Positions 8,355 through 17,060 of a stretch of 64,000 bases of DNA are shown in pieces. The stretch spans positions 1 through 64,000 of the forward strand of contig DASQAV010000131.1 of assembly GCA_035635575.1 (NCBI GenBank), in the 5' to 3' direction. Under the pieces are notes generated by a model that did not search any database, had not been told where the DNA came from, and saw only the letters and a list, made by a program, of their open reading frames with translations. This DNA is from WS-7 sp035635575. Lineage in GTDB: Bacteria; Eisenbacteria; RBG-16-71-46; SZUA-252. The position numbers and the translations under genes are program-made. Every line of letters starts with the position of its first letter. Positions within the stretch are counted from its first letter, which is position 1.

Positions 8355-8390
8355 ACGGGGCGTCTCGCGTGAGACGCCCCGTTCGTTTTC
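8355..8390 (+). terminator. intrinsic terminator after HU, probably bidirectional
   Basis: A 12-bp perfect stem (8355-8366 with 8371-8382) closes a GCGT tetraloop and is followed by TCGTTTTC. It lies between the convergent HU and YugP-like genes. The other strand has AACAC-type rather than a long T run, so termination should be stronger for HU. Confidence 0.85.
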
Positions 8391-8418
8391 TGAGGATTCG
8401 CGCCGGAGGCGCGGAAGA

Positions 8419-9120
8419 TCAACGCCGGTCGCGAAGGAGCAGGAGTCGGAGCAGCTGCAACACGGCCGCAGCGGCCGCGGCCACGTACGTGAGGGCCGCC
8501 GCGTCGAGAACCTTCTTCGCTTCCGCCTGTTCTTGAGGAGCCACCAGCCCCAGGCGGTTCAGCTGGACGATCGCTCGCTTGCTGGCGTTGAACTCCACGG
8601 GCAGCGTGACCAGCTGGAAGATCACGGCGAAGGTGAAGAGGAAGATCCCGATATCCAGGAGCCCCACGCCGAATATCGCCAGCCGGTTCGCGAAGATGAA
8701 TCCCGCGATGATGAAGATCCAGGCCAGGCTGGACCCGATATTCGCGAGCGGGAAGATCGCCGTCCGCAGCTGGAGCGCGGCGTAGCCTTCCTTGTGCTGG
8801 ATGGCGTGTCCGCACTCGTGCGCCGCCACGCTCACCGCCGCGATGGAGGAATCCTGATAGTTGTGCGGTGAGAGCTGGATCGTCTTCTTGATCGGATCGT
8901 AGTGGTCGGAGAGATATCCCTCGCCCGGCTCCACGGTCACGTCCGGAATGCCGTTCGCGGACAGGATGGCCTGAGCCACCTCGCGCCCGGTCCGGCCGCT
9001 CGCGGAGCGGATCTGGCTGTATTTGGCATACGTCGACTGGACCTTGGCCTGCGCGTACGCGGCCAGGATGAGCGCCGGGATCAGAAGGATCATGGTCGGA
9101 TCCCAGAACGGAAAGAACAT
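8419..9120 (-). CDS. YugP-like membrane zinc metallopeptidase
   Basis: A 233-aa inner-membrane protein of the YugP (DUF2268-neighbour) zinc metallopeptidase family. An N-terminal helix (about 9-25) precedes the soluble part; the active-site helix AAHECGHAIQH has an HExxH-type zinc motif; two or three hydrophobic segments follow (SSLAWIFIIAGFIFANRL and IGIFLFTFAVIFQLVTLPVEF, shortened), then the conserved EFNASKRA. The tail is alanine-rich and ends in LLRLLLLRDRR. AGGAG stands 8 nt before the ATG. Substrates of this family are unknown. Confidence 0.88.
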   Translation of the reverse strand: MFFPFWDPTMILLIPALILAAYAQAKVQSTYAKYSQIRSASGRTGREVAQAILSANGIPDVTVEPGEGYLSDHYDPIKKTIQLSPHNYQDSSIAAVSVAAHECGHAIQHKEGYAALQLRTAIFPLANIGSSLAWIFIIAGFIFANRLAIFGVGLLDIGIFLFTFAVIFQLVTLPVEFNASKRAIVQLNRLGLVAPQEQAEAKKVLDAAALTYVAAAAAAVLQLLRLLLLRDRR

Positions 9121-9144
9121 CGAGTTCTCCTTTGTGGTCTTGGT

Positions 9145-9172
9145 TTGAGGCGGGTCCCCGCTCCCCTATACT
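9145..9172 (+). promoter_or_regulatory. putative sigma-70 promoter for the ltaE-rsmI operon
   Basis: TTGAGG (9145-9150) and TATACT (9167-9172) are 16 nt apart in the divergent gap between the metallopeptidase gene and ltaE. The match is 4/6 and 5/6 to consensus. The leader would be about 80-100 nt. Confidence 0.5.
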
Positions 9173-9277
9173 GCCTCGATCAGGGAAAGTTTCGGGTCCG
9201 CCACCTGAATTGAGACTATCACCGGCACCTCTCCGATTCAAGAATCCGGGGACGATCTGACAACAACTTACGTCGAT

Positions 9278-10306
9278 TTGCGAAGCGACACGGTCACCCG
9301 GCCCACGCCCGCGATGCGCCGCGCCATGGCGGAGGCTGAAGTGGGGGACGACAACTACGGGGAGGACCCGACCGTGCGTCTTCTCGAGGAGGAAACCGCG
9401 GCGCTCCTGGGCAAGGAGGCGGCGCTCTTCGTACCGAGCGGGTGCATGGGAAACCAGATCGCGGTGTCCGTGCACGTCAAACCGGGGCAAGCGATCCTGC
9501 TCGACCGGCTGAGCCACGTCGCGATGGTCGAAGCCAAAGCGGTCACGGAATTCCTCGGCGGCCGGTTGCTTTCGATCGATACCGATCGAGGCACGATTAC
9601 GGGAGCCGACATGGAGCGCGCGTTTCACGACGCGGGAGGCACGATCGGGCTGGTGGAGGTGGAGAACACACATAACTGGGCCTCCGGAGCCGTGTACCCC
9701 ATGGTCTTCCTCGCGATGGTTTCGGTGGAGGCCGCAGGTCGCGGGGTGCCCGTCCACATGGACGGCGCGCGGCTCTGGAACGCGAGCGCTGCTTTGGGAG
9801 AGTCCCTCGACCGAATCGCCCGCTACGCGCACAGTGTCATGGTGTGCTATTCGAAGGGGCTTGGCGCTCCCGTGGGCTCGGCCCTGGCGGGCTCGAGTGC
9901 CTTCATCCAGAAGGCGCGCGCCGCGCGAAAGGTATTTGGCGGCGGCATGCGGCAGGCGGGCATCCTGGCGGCCGCGGCGCTTCACGGAGTGCGGCATCAC
10001 CGGGAACGGCTCGTGGACGATCACCGGCGCGCGAGGAGGCTGGCCGAGGCGATCGCGGAGATTCCCGGAATCCGCCTCGACCCCGAGAGCGTGCGCACGA
10101 ACATCGTCATCGCGGACACCGGCGAGGACGAGGCACGAAGGGACGCGCTCCTGCGTGCCACGGCGGCCGAAGGCGTCCTCTTCGGGCCTGCCGCCGGAGG
10201 CCCGGGGAGGTTTCGCGCGGTCACGCACCTCGACGTGGACGATGCGGGGATCGAGCGCGCGATCGCAGTGGTGCGAAGCGCGGCCCGATCGGTTCTCGTC
10301 GCGTGA
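9278..10306 (+). CDS. ltaE: low-specificity L-threonine aldolase
   Basis: PLP enzyme that cleaves L-threonine/allo-threonine to glycine and acetaldehyde. The 342-aa frame has RSDTVTRPTPAMRRAM, GDDNYGEDPTV, the PSGCMGNQIA block, HMDGARLWN and YSKGLGAPVGS with the PLP Lys in the SKGLGAPVG motif. Start choice is a problem: the only ATG/GTG/TTG is the TTG at 9278, which removes the conserved VDL before RSDT, whereas a CTG at 9257 (LTTTYVDLRSDT) restores the usual family N-terminus. The coordinates use the TTG. It overlaps rsmI by 4 nt (GTGA). Confidence 0.9.
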   Translation: MRSDTVTRPTPAMRRAMAEAEVGDDNYGEDPTVRLLEEETAALLGKEAALFVPSGCMGNQIAVSVHVKPGQAILLDRLSHVAMVEAKAVTEFLGGRLLSIDTDRGTITGADMERAFHDAGGTIGLVEVENTHNWASGAVYPMVFLAMVSVEAAGRGVPVHMDGARLWNASAALGESLDRIARYAHSVMVCYSKGLGAPVGSALAGSSAFIQKARAARKVFGGGMRQAGILAAAALHGVRHHRERLVDDHRRARRLAEAIAEIPGIRLDPESVRTNIVIADTGEDEARRDALLRATAAEGVLFGPAAGGPGRFRAVTHLDVDDAGIERAIAVVRSAARSVLVA

Positions 10307-11019
10307 GCGAGCCCAGCCCGGGAACGCTCTACCTGGTCGGAACGCCGATCGGCAACGTGGAGGATCTCTCCCCGCGCGCGCAGCGGATCCTGGCCGAGGT
10401 GGATCTCATCGCCGCCGAGGACACGCGGCACACGCAGGGGCTCCTCTCGCGGTTCTCGATCCACCGGCCGCTCGTCTCTTACCACGATCACAACAAGGAG
10501 CGGCGCACGCCCGAGCTGGTCGAGAAGCTGCAGGCGGGGAGCTCCGTCGCCATCGTCTCCGACGCGGGCTCGCCGGGGATCTCCGATCCCGCTTTCACGC
10601 TCGTGCGCGCCGCGGTCGACGCGGGCGTACCGGTCGTGCCCGTTCCGGGAGCGTCGAGCGCCCTCTGCGCGCTCGAGGTTTCCGGCCTTCCCACCGACCG
10701 GTTCGCCTTCGAGGGATTCCTTCCGCGCCGCGCCGCGCGCCGCCGCGCCCGCATCGAGGAGTTGCGCCGGGACCCGCGGACCCTCATCTTCTTCGAGTCG
10801 CCGCACCGGCTTCGAGAGAGCCTGCGCGATCTCGCGGAAGCCTGGGGAGAGCGGCCGGCGTCGATCTCGCGCGAGCTGACCAAGAAATTCGAAGAGACCC
10901 GCCGGGGCACGCTGCCTTCGCTCCTCCAGTGGGTAGAGGCAACGCCGCCGCGAGGCGAGTTCGTGCTGGTGGTGGGGGGCGCTCCGCGCGCCGCGGAAGA
11001 CCAAGAGGAGGGTGATTGA
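10303..11019 (+). CDS. rsmI: 16S rRNA (cytidine1402-2'-O)-methyltransferase
   Basis: Tetrapyrrole-methylase-fold enzyme that 2'-O-methylates C1402 in the ribosomal P site. The 238-aa protein begins GTLYLVGTPIGNVEDLSPRA, then has AAEDTRHT, YHDHNKERRTPELVEKL, VSDAGSPGISDPAF and VPVPGASSALCALEVSGLPTDRFAFEGFLPRR; these are the full set of RsmI signatures. The start GTG overlaps the ltaE stop, and the stop overlaps the next start as TTGA, so all three genes are translationally linked. It is shorter than E. coli RsmI at the C-terminus (about 45 residues). Confidence 0.94.
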   Translation: MSEPSPGTLYLVGTPIGNVEDLSPRAQRILAEVDLIAAEDTRHTQGLLSRFSIHRPLVSYHDHNKERRTPELVEKLQAGSSVAIVSDAGSPGISDPAFTLVRAAVDAGVPVVPVPGASSALCALEVSGLPTDRFAFEGFLPRRAARRRARIEELRRDPRTLIFFESPHRLRESLRDLAEAWGERPASISRELTKKFEETRRGTLPSLLQWVEATPPRGEFVLVVGGAPRAAEDQEEGD

Positions 11020-11669
11020 ACGGGAACTGGAAGGAACAGGGGCGCGAGATCTTCCGGCCCATCGGGAAATATCTCGCGGCGCGGGGCGTCATGCCGGATC
11101 ACCTGACGATCCTCGGCGTGGCCCTTTCGCTCCTCGCGGCGATGTTCCTGGGCCGCGGCTCCTTCTTCGTCGCGGGCCTCGTGCTCCCGCTGGCCGGGCT
11201 CTGCGACATCCTGGACGGTGACGTGGCGCGAGAGCGCGGGATCGTGAGCCCCTTCGGCGCCTTTCTCGATTCCACGCTGGACCGGGTCAGCGAGGGCGCC
11301 CTCTACGTCGGGCTCGCCTACTACTACTTCACGCGCAGCCAGACCGCGACCGTCTGGATGCGCGGCACGTTCGAGGGAAGCGCCGAGTGGGGAGACGCCG
11401 ACGGCGCGACGCTGGGAATTCTCGCGCTCGCGATCCTCATCCTCTCCTTCCTCGTGTCCTACACGCGTGCGCGCGCCGAGGGACTGGGCATGGAGTGCAA
11501 GGTGGGGATCATGGAGCGCCCCGAGCGGCTGCTCACGCTCGGTGTGGGCGCCCTTCTGGGCCACCGATTCATGCCCGGCGTGCTGGGCGTGCTCTTCATT
11601 TTGACGCTCGTCACGGTTCTGCAGCGCGTGTATCATGTCCGGAAGCTTACTCAGACGAACTCCGCGTAA
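11016..11669 (+). CDS. CDP-alcohol phosphatidyltransferase, likely phosphatidylinositol-phosphate synthase
   Basis: A 217-aa inner-membrane enzyme with the CDP-alcohol phosphotransferase motif D-x2-D-G-x2-A-R-x8-G-x3-D-x3-D (DILDGDVARERGIVSPFGAFLDSTLD positions, shortened), which binds metal and CDP-diacylglycerol. About five hydrophobic helices follow. Its gene neighbours ino1 downstream by 79 nt, and 1L-myo-inositol-1-phosphate is the acceptor used by bacterial PIP synthases. That acceptor is inferred from context; glycerol-3-phosphate cannot be excluded by sequence alone. Start is TTG overlapping rsmI. Confidence 0.85.
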   Translation: MNGNWKEQGREIFRPIGKYLAARGVMPDHLTILGVALSLLAAMFLGRGSFFVAGLVLPLAGLCDILDGDVARERGIVSPFGAFLDSTLDRVSEGALYVGLAYYYFTRSQTATVWMRGTFEGSAEWGDADGATLGILALAILILSFLVSYTRARAEGLGMECKVGIMERPERLLTLGVGALLGHRFMPGVLGVLFILTLVTVLQRVYHVRKLTQTNSA

Positions 11670-11748
11670 CGTTTGTCGGGGCACGCCTTAGCTTGGGTCG
11701 CGCCCGGATCCTCGAAGCCGTGCCCGTAACATCGGAGGATGGAACCTC

Positions 11749-12918
11749 ATGGGGAAGATTCGCGTCGGCATCATCGGCGTAGGGAACTGCGCCTCATCGT
11801 TCGTTCAGGGCGTTCACTACTACCGGAATGCCAAGGACTCGGATTTCGTGCCCGGTCTCATGCACGTGAACCTGGGCGGATATCACGTGCGCGACATCGA
11901 GTTCAGCGCCGCGATCGACATCGACAAGAACAAGGTCGGGAAGGATCTCTCCGAGGCCATCTTCACGTGGCCGAACAACACCTACAAGTTCAGCGACGTG
12001 CCGCGCCAGGGCGTTCCCGTGGCGCGCGGCATGACGCACGACGGGCTGGGGCAGTACCTCTCCAAGATCATCCACAAGGCGCCGGGCTCCACCGCGGACA
12101 TCGTGCGCCTCTTGAAAGACACGAAGACCGACGTGGTCATCAACTACCTGCCGGTGGGCAGCGAAGAGGCCACGAAGTGGTACGTGGAGCAGATCCTCGA
12201 GGCGGGCTGCGCGTTCGTGAACGCCATCCCGGTCTTCATCGCGCGCGAGAAGTACTGGCAGCGCCGGTTCGAGCAGAAGAAGCTCCCGGTGATCGGCGAC
12301 GACATCAAGTCGCAGGTGGGCGCCACCATCATGCACCGCGTGCTGGCGCGCCTCTTCCTGGAGCGCGGCGTGCGGCTGGAGCGGACGAGCCAGCTCAACG
12401 TGGGCGGAAACACCGACTTCCTGAACATGCTCGAGCGGTCGCGGCTGGAGTCGAAGAAGATCTCCAAGACGAACGCGGTCACCTCGATGCTCACCTACGA
12501 CATCGGCGAGAAGAACGTCCACATCGGCCCGAGCGACTACGTCGAGTGGCTGGACGACCGCAAGTGGGCCTACATCCGCCTCGAGGGCCGCACGTTCGGG
12601 GACGTTCCGCTCAACGTCGAGCTGAAGCTCGAGGTCTGGGACTCGCCGAACTCGGCGGGCGTGATCATCGACGCGGTCCGCTGCGCGAAGCTTGCGCTGG
12701 ACAACGGCCTCTCCGGGGCGCTCATCGGGCCCTCCGCCTACTTCAAGAAATCTCCTCCCGTCCAGTATCCGGACGACGTGGCCCGGCGGATGGTGGAAGA
12801 GTTCATCGAGAAGTACGGCCAGAAGAGGAAGGCGGCGCAGAAGCCCGCGCTCCTGAAGCGGCCGCGGGCCAAGGCCACGCGCGGCGGCATGAAGAAGGCC
12901 GCGCGGAAGAGCGTCTAG
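11749..12918 (+). CDS. ino1: myo-inositol-1-phosphate synthase
   Basis: NAD-dependent isomerase converting glucose-6-phosphate to myo-inositol-phosphate. The 389-aa protein opens with the Rossmann loop GIIGVGNCASS and contains INYLPVGSEEA, the active-site blocks GDDIKSQVGATIMHR and LNVGGNTDFLNM, and TNAVTS. This is the short prokaryotic form seen in Archaea and Actinobacteria. Unusual is a basic C-terminal tail (about residues 358-389; KRKAAQKPALLKRPRAK, then KKAARKSV), beyond the usual end of the fold. A GGAGG is 10 nt before the ATG at 11749. It probably feeds the lipid synthase upstream. Confidence 0.94.
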   Translation: MGKIRVGIIGVGNCASSFVQGVHYYRNAKDSDFVPGLMHVNLGGYHVRDIEFSAAIDIDKNKVGKDLSEAIFTWPNNTYKFSDVPRQGVPVARGMTHDGLGQYLSKIIHKAPGSTADIVRLLKDTKTDVVINYLPVGSEEATKWYVEQILEAGCAFVNAIPVFIAREKYWQRRFEQKKLPVIGDDIKSQVGATIMHRVLARLFLERGVRLERTSQLNVGGNTDFLNMLERSRLESKKISKTNAVTSMLTYDIGEKNVHIGPSDYVEWLDDRKWAYIRLEGRTFGDVPLNVELKLEVWDSPNSAGVIIDAVRCAKLALDNGLSGALIGPSAYFKKSPPVQYPDDVARRMVEEFIEKYGQKRKAAQKPALLKRPRAKATRGGMKKAARKSV

Positions 12919-12934
12919 TCCGCCTCGCCCGCCC

Positions 12935-13585
12935 GTGACGGGACTCCTGATCACCCTGGAGGGGATCGAGGGGTCCGGCAAATCGACCCAGGCCTCTCTC
13001 CTTCACAAGGCTCTCAAAACTCGGCAAATTCCGGTATGCTTGACACGCGAGCCGGGCGGCTCCCCCATCGCGGAGCGTATCCGCGAGCTGATCTTGCACT
13101 CGGGGGATGAGCCCTTGGCTCCCGGGGGGGAATTGCTCCTGTTTCTGGCCGCGCGCGCTCAAAACGTGGCGCAGACCATCCGTCCCGCCCTCGGCCGCGG
13201 CGAAGTCGTTATCTGCGACCGATTCACGGACGCTACCCTGGCGTATCAGGGGGGTGGACGGACGATTCCAGAGACATTCCTGACCTCGCTCAACGACTGG
13301 GCCACGGGGGGGCTGAAGCCCGCCCGGACCTACCTGCTCGACATCGCGGTAGCCGAGGGGCTGGAGCGGGCGAGACACCGGCTCGGGGCAAGACCGGACC
13401 GGTTCGATCGTGAGAGCCAAGCCTTTTTCGAGGCCGTGCGCGCCCGTTACTTGGAGCTCGCGCGGCGGGAGCCGGAACGAATTGTGGTGCTACGGGGTAC
13501 GGATCCAGAGACAAGTCTCGCGCATCAAATCGAGACAGACGTGCAACGGATTCTGAGCGGCTGGACACCCAAGGTACAGAGGTAA
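12935..13585 (+). CDS. tmk: thymidylate kinase
   Basis: Phosphorylates dTMP to dTDP. The 216-aa protein has the P-loop EGIEGSGKST at 8-17, the TREPGG motif, the catalytic region CDRFTDATLAYQGGGR and a LID GARPDRFDRES with its arginine, as in type I thymidylate kinases. GTG start at 12935, 17 nt after ino1. dTDP made here would also be the nucleotide used by the RmlB/RmlC enzymes coded at about 39 kb. Confidence 0.96.
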   Translation: MTGLLITLEGIEGSGKSTQASLLHKALKTRQIPVCLTREPGGSPIAERIRELILHSGDEPLAPGGELLLFLAARAQNVAQTIRPALGRGEVVICDRFTDATLAYQGGGRTIPETFLTSLNDWATGGLKPARTYLLDIAVAEGLERARHRLGARPDRFDRESQAFFEAVRARYLELARREPERIVVLRGTDPETSLAHQIETDVQRILSGWTPKVQR

Positions 13586-13592
13586 CCACTCC

Positions 13593-15230
13593 ATGAATCG
13601 AAGGCAGATTTTCGCGGTTTGCGTCCTCGTGGTCGCCCTGATCGCGGGTACGTGGGCGGTCGCTCGAGTGCAGGAATCGAACGACAACACGTATTCCAAT
13701 ATCGAACGGTTCATCCAGGTCCTGACGAAGGTCCGCGACAACTACGTCGAGCCCGTCAGCAGCGACAAGCTGATGGACGCGGCGATCCGCGGCATGCTCC
13801 GGACGCTGGACCCCTACTCGCAGTACCTCGACAAGGACGAGGCGGAGCGCCTCGAGACCACGACGCACGGCGCCTTCGGCGGAATCGGCATCTCGATCGG
13901 GATGCGCGACCGCTGGGTCACCGTGATCGCCCCCATCGAGGGCACCCCGGCCTGGAAGGCGGGGATCCTGGGCGGCGACCGGATCATCAAGATCGACGAC
14001 ACCTCCACGGAAGGGCTCTCGCTGGACGACGCGATGAAGAAGATGCGCGGCGAGCGCGGCACGAAGGTCAAGCTGACCATCTACCGCGAAGGGCGTGAGA
14101 AGCCGATGGAGTTCGACATCACGCGCGACATCATCCAGATCAAGAGCGTTCCCTACGCCGGCATGCTGTCGAACGGCGTCGGGTACGTGCGCCTCTCGAA
14201 TTTCTCGGAGCGCAGCCGCCAGGAGATGGACCAGGCCTTCGACAAGCTCGAGAAGATGAATCCGCACGGAGTGATCATCGATCTCCGCTACAACCCGGGG
14301 GGTCTGCTCTCCCAGGCCGTGGAAGTGGCCGAGGAGTTCACGCCGCGCGGGAAGAAGGTCGTGTATACCCGCGGCCGCGATTCCTCGCAGAACCGCGACT
14401 TCTACTCGACCGCGGAGCACACGCACGACAGCTACCCGATCGTGATCCTCGTGAACCAGTGGACCGCTTCGGCCTCCGAGATCGTCTCGGGCGCCCTGCA
14501 AGATCTCGATCTGGGGCTGGTCGTCGGCAAGACGACGTTCGGAAAGGGGCTGGTGCAGACGGTGATCCCGCTCACGCGCAGCGTGAAGGGCCCCAAGCTC
14601 AAGCTCACGACGGCGAAGTACTACACGCCGAGCGGCCGCTGCATCCAGAAGGACGAGCAATTGAAAGACGGCGCCCTTGCCGAAGACGATTCCGATGATT
14701 CCGACACCAAGCCCCAGGACTCCGCCGCGGACTCGAAGAAGCCGAAGCCGGAATACCGCACCGAGATGGGGCGGGTGGTCTACGGCGGGGGCGGCATCAC
14801 GCCCGACATCGAGCTCGTGGAGGTGAAGCTTCCGCGCGTGATCGAGGACCTGGAGCAGAAGCAGGTCTTCTTCAAGTACGCGGTCAAGTACGCGTCCAAG
14901 CATCGCGATCCGCCGTCCACCTACGCCCTCACGCCCGGGATCCGGGATGAGTTCATGCAGCTCCTGCGCGACGAGAAGGTGGAGTTCAACCCCGACTCGC
15001 TGGCGGACGCCCGCAAGTGGGTGGACAGCGGTCTCCGGCGCGAGCTGGGCCGCCGCTATGGCGGTGAGGAAGAGGCCTACCGGATCGCGCTCGAGGACGA
15101 CGACCAGGTGAAGTCGGCCGCGGCGCTCTTCGACAAGGCTCCGACGCTTCCGAAGCTCCTGGCGCTCGCCTCCGAGATGAGCAAGGGCAAGCTACAGACG
15201 AATCTCCTGAACAACAAGCCGGTCCGCTAG
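13593..15230 (+). CDS. ctpA: carboxy-terminal processing peptidase, S41 family
   Basis: Periplasmic Ser/Lys protease of the CtpA/Prc type, 545 aa. A signal-anchor spans about 5-24. A domain with LDPYSQYLDKDE leads into a PDZ domain (GIGISIGMRDRWVTVIAPIEGTPAWKAGILGGDRIIKID, shortened) and the protease core: VGYVRLSNF, VIIDLRYNPGG, the Ser-containing TASASEIVSGALQD and the Lys-containing TFGKGLVQT. The C-terminal 200 residues are charged (an acidic DDSDDSDTK insert) and extend the typical form. The gene starts 8 nt after tmk. Confidence 0.93.
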   Translation: MNRRQIFAVCVLVVALIAGTWAVARVQESNDNTYSNIERFIQVLTKVRDNYVEPVSSDKLMDAAIRGMLRTLDPYSQYLDKDEAERLETTTHGAFGGIGISIGMRDRWVTVIAPIEGTPAWKAGILGGDRIIKIDDTSTEGLSLDDAMKKMRGERGTKVKLTIYREGREKPMEFDITRDIIQIKSVPYAGMLSNGVGYVRLSNFSERSRQEMDQAFDKLEKMNPHGVIIDLRYNPGGLLSQAVEVAEEFTPRGKKVVYTRGRDSSQNRDFYSTAEHTHDSYPIVILVNQWTASASEIVSGALQDLDLGLVVGKTTFGKGLVQTVIPLTRSVKGPKLKLTTAKYYTPSGRCIQKDEQLKDGALAEDDSDDSDTKPQDSAADSKKPKPEYRTEMGRVVYGGGGITPDIELVEVKLPRVIEDLEQKQVFFKYAVKYASKHRDPPSTYALTPGIRDEFMQLLRDEKVEFNPDSLADARKWVDSGLRRELGRRYGGEEEAYRIALEDDDQVKSAAALFDKAPTLPKLLALASEMSKGKLQTNLLNNKPVR

Positions 15231-15235
15231 GAGCG

Positions 15236-16291
15236 ATGCGTGCCGGGCCGGTCGAGCTTCCTGGGAATGTCCTTCTTTCGCCGCTCTGCGGCGTGACCGA
15301 TTCGCCGTTCCGCCGCATCGCGCGGCGGAACGGCGCTGCCATGGTCTTCTGCGAGATGACCTCGTCGGATGGCCTGGTGCGCAAGAACCCCAAGACCTTC
15401 GAGCTTCTGGAATACCGCCCCGAGGAGCGCCCCATCGGGGCCCAGCTCTGCGGCTCCGATCCCGCCGTCATGGCGGAGGCGGCGCGCATATGCGAAGGGC
15501 TGGGCTTCGACACCCTCGATCTGAATTACGGCTGTCCGGTCCGCAAGGTCATCGCGCGTGAGGCCGGCGCCGCCATGCTCACCGATCTCGAGCGTCTGGA
15601 GCGCGTCACCGCCGCGGTGGTGAACGCGGTTCAGCTCCCCGTGACGGCCAAGATCCGGATGGGCTGGGACAAGACGAACACCAACGCTCCCGAGGTCGCC
15701 AAGGTGCTCGAGCGCTCGGGCGTGAGGTGGGTCACGGTGCACGCACGCGCCCGCTCCGAGAAGTTCACCGGACAGGCGCACTGGGAAGTGATCGCCGAGG
15801 TGAAGGCCAACACGACGCTTCCCGTGATCGGAAACGGCGACGTGAAGACCCCCGAGGATGCGCTCCGGATGATCCAGGAGACGGGCTGCGACGGCGTGAT
15901 GGTGGGCCGGGGCTCGTTCGGAAATCCCTGGCTCTTCGCGCGCGCGCACCGCCTCCTGAACGGAGACGATCCGGGCCCCGAACCCACGCCGCGAGAGCGC
16001 ATCGCGACCGCGATCGGCCATCTCCACGATCTCGCGGAGAAGAAGGGGGACTATGCCGCGACGCTCATGCGGAAGCACGTTGCCTGGTACGTCCGAGGCC
16101 TCTACGACAATTCCAGCCTCTGCCGCGAGGTGAACCATGCCGCAACGCCGGCCGAGGTGGAGTCCCTTCTCCTGAACTACCTGGAACGAATCGAGAGCGC
16201 TCCCGAGCCCCAGATCCCAGAGCCCGATTCGCCGGACGCCGGGTGGAACGGCGGGGGCGTGGACGCTCATGGATCCTGCGCGGCTTCGTAA
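15236..16291 (+). CDS. dusB: tRNA-dihydrouridine synthase
   Basis: FMN/NADPH enzyme that reduces uridines in tRNA. The 351-aa protein starts PLCGVTDSPFRRIARRNGA and has the catalytic Cys in LDLNYGCPVRKVIAREAGAAM, then TAKIRMGWD, the His in WVTVHARARSEKFTGQA and VIGNGDV, and GDGVMVGRGSFGNPWLF, the DusB pattern. Its 3' end overlaps the larB start by 23 nt, linking tRNA modification to the nickel-pincer genes only by position. Which Dus subtype it is (A/B/C) is inferred from overall resemblance. Confidence 0.92.
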   Translation: MRAGPVELPGNVLLSPLCGVTDSPFRRIARRNGAAMVFCEMTSSDGLVRKNPKTFELLEYRPEERPIGAQLCGSDPAVMAEAARICEGLGFDTLDLNYGCPVRKVIAREAGAAMLTDLERLERVTAAVVNAVQLPVTAKIRMGWDKTNTNAPEVAKVLERSGVRWVTVHARARSEKFTGQAHWEVIAEVKANTTLPVIGNGDVKTPEDALRMIQETGCDGVMVGRGSFGNPWLFARAHRLLNGDDPGPEPTPRERIATAIGHLHDLAEKKGDYAATLMRKHVAWYVRGLYDNSSLCREVNHAATPAEVESLLLNYLERIESAPEPQIPEPDSPDAGWNGGGVDAHGSCAAS

Positions 16292-17060
16292 GCTTCTCAC
16301 CGGAGTACGGCGCGGACGCATCACCACGAGCCAGGCGCTCGAGGCGATCGCCCATCTTCCCTTCGAATCCATCGGCGCGGGAACCGTGGACCACCATCGC
16401 GGCATTCGCCAAGCGCTCCCCGAAGTGATCCTCTGCCAGGGAAAGACCAAAGCGCAGTGTGTCTCGATCGCGCGCTCCATCGTGTCGCGGAGCGGGCGCC
16501 TGCTCGCCACCCGTGCCAGCGAGGAGCAGGCCCGCGCCCTGATGGAGGCGTTCGAGGGCGAGGCGCGATGGAACGAGGCCGCCCGGACCGTGACGGTGGA
16601 GCGCGCTCGCCGGAATGGATCCCGGTCGCGCCGTTCCCGGCGCACGGGACATGTGCTCGTCGTGAGCGCCGGGACCTCGGATCTTCCCGTGGCGGAGGAA
16701 GCCGCGGTGACCCTCGATTTCATGGGCGTGCCCGTGGACCGGGTGTACGATGCGGGCGTTGCCGGGATCCACCGCCTGCTGAAGCACGTCAAGGCGCTCC
16801 GTCAGGCCACCGCCATCGTCGTGGTGGCCGGGATGGAAGGGGCGCTCGCGAGCGTGGTCGGCGGCATCACCGACCGGCCGGTGATCGCGGTGCCCACCAG
16901 CGCGGGCTACGGCGCTTCCTTCGGCGGCCTGGCGGCGCTCCTCGCGATGCTCAATTCCTGCGCCGCGGGGGTCACCGTGGTGAACATCGACAACGGCTTC
17001 GGCGCGGGATACGCGGCGGGTGTGATCGCGCTTCGTTCCCGTTCGGGAGGCAGGTCGTGA
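16269..17060 (+). CDS. larB: LarB, nickel-pincer cofactor biosynthesis carboxylase/hydrolase
   Basis: Carboxylates and hydrolyses nicotinic acid adenine dinucleotide to make the pyridinium-3,5-biscarboxylic acid mononucleotide, first step of the NPN cofactor of lactate racemase. The 263-aa protein has a Lar-specific N-terminal part (RRGRITTSQALEAI, DHHRGIRQALPEVILCQGKT) and a PurE-like C-terminal domain with SAGTSDLPVAEEA, VAGMEGALASVVGG, PTSAGYGASFGGLAALLAMLNSCA and NIDNGFGAG. The Cys in the LNSCA motif is the expected nucleophile. The stop overlaps the larC GTG. Confidence 0.92.
   Translation: MDPARLRKLLTGVRRGRITTSQALEAIAHLPFESIGAGTVDHHRGIRQALPEVILCQGKTKAQCVSIARSIVSRSGRLLATRASEEQARALMEAFEGEARWNEAARTVTVERARRNGSRSRRSRRTGHVLVVSAGTSDLPVAEEAAVTLDFMGVPVDRVYDAGVAGIHRLLKHVKALRQATAIVVVAGMEGALASVVGGITDRPVIAVPTSAGYGASFGGLAALLAMLNSCAAGVTVVNIDNGFGAGYAAGVIALRSRSGGRS

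Noticed and set aside
7988..10228. Very long minus-strand reading frame (about 746 codons) antisense to HU, YugP and ltaE
   Set aside because: It covers several real genes with clear motifs, has Arg/Gly-rich composition and no recognisable domain; it is a GC-rich shadow.
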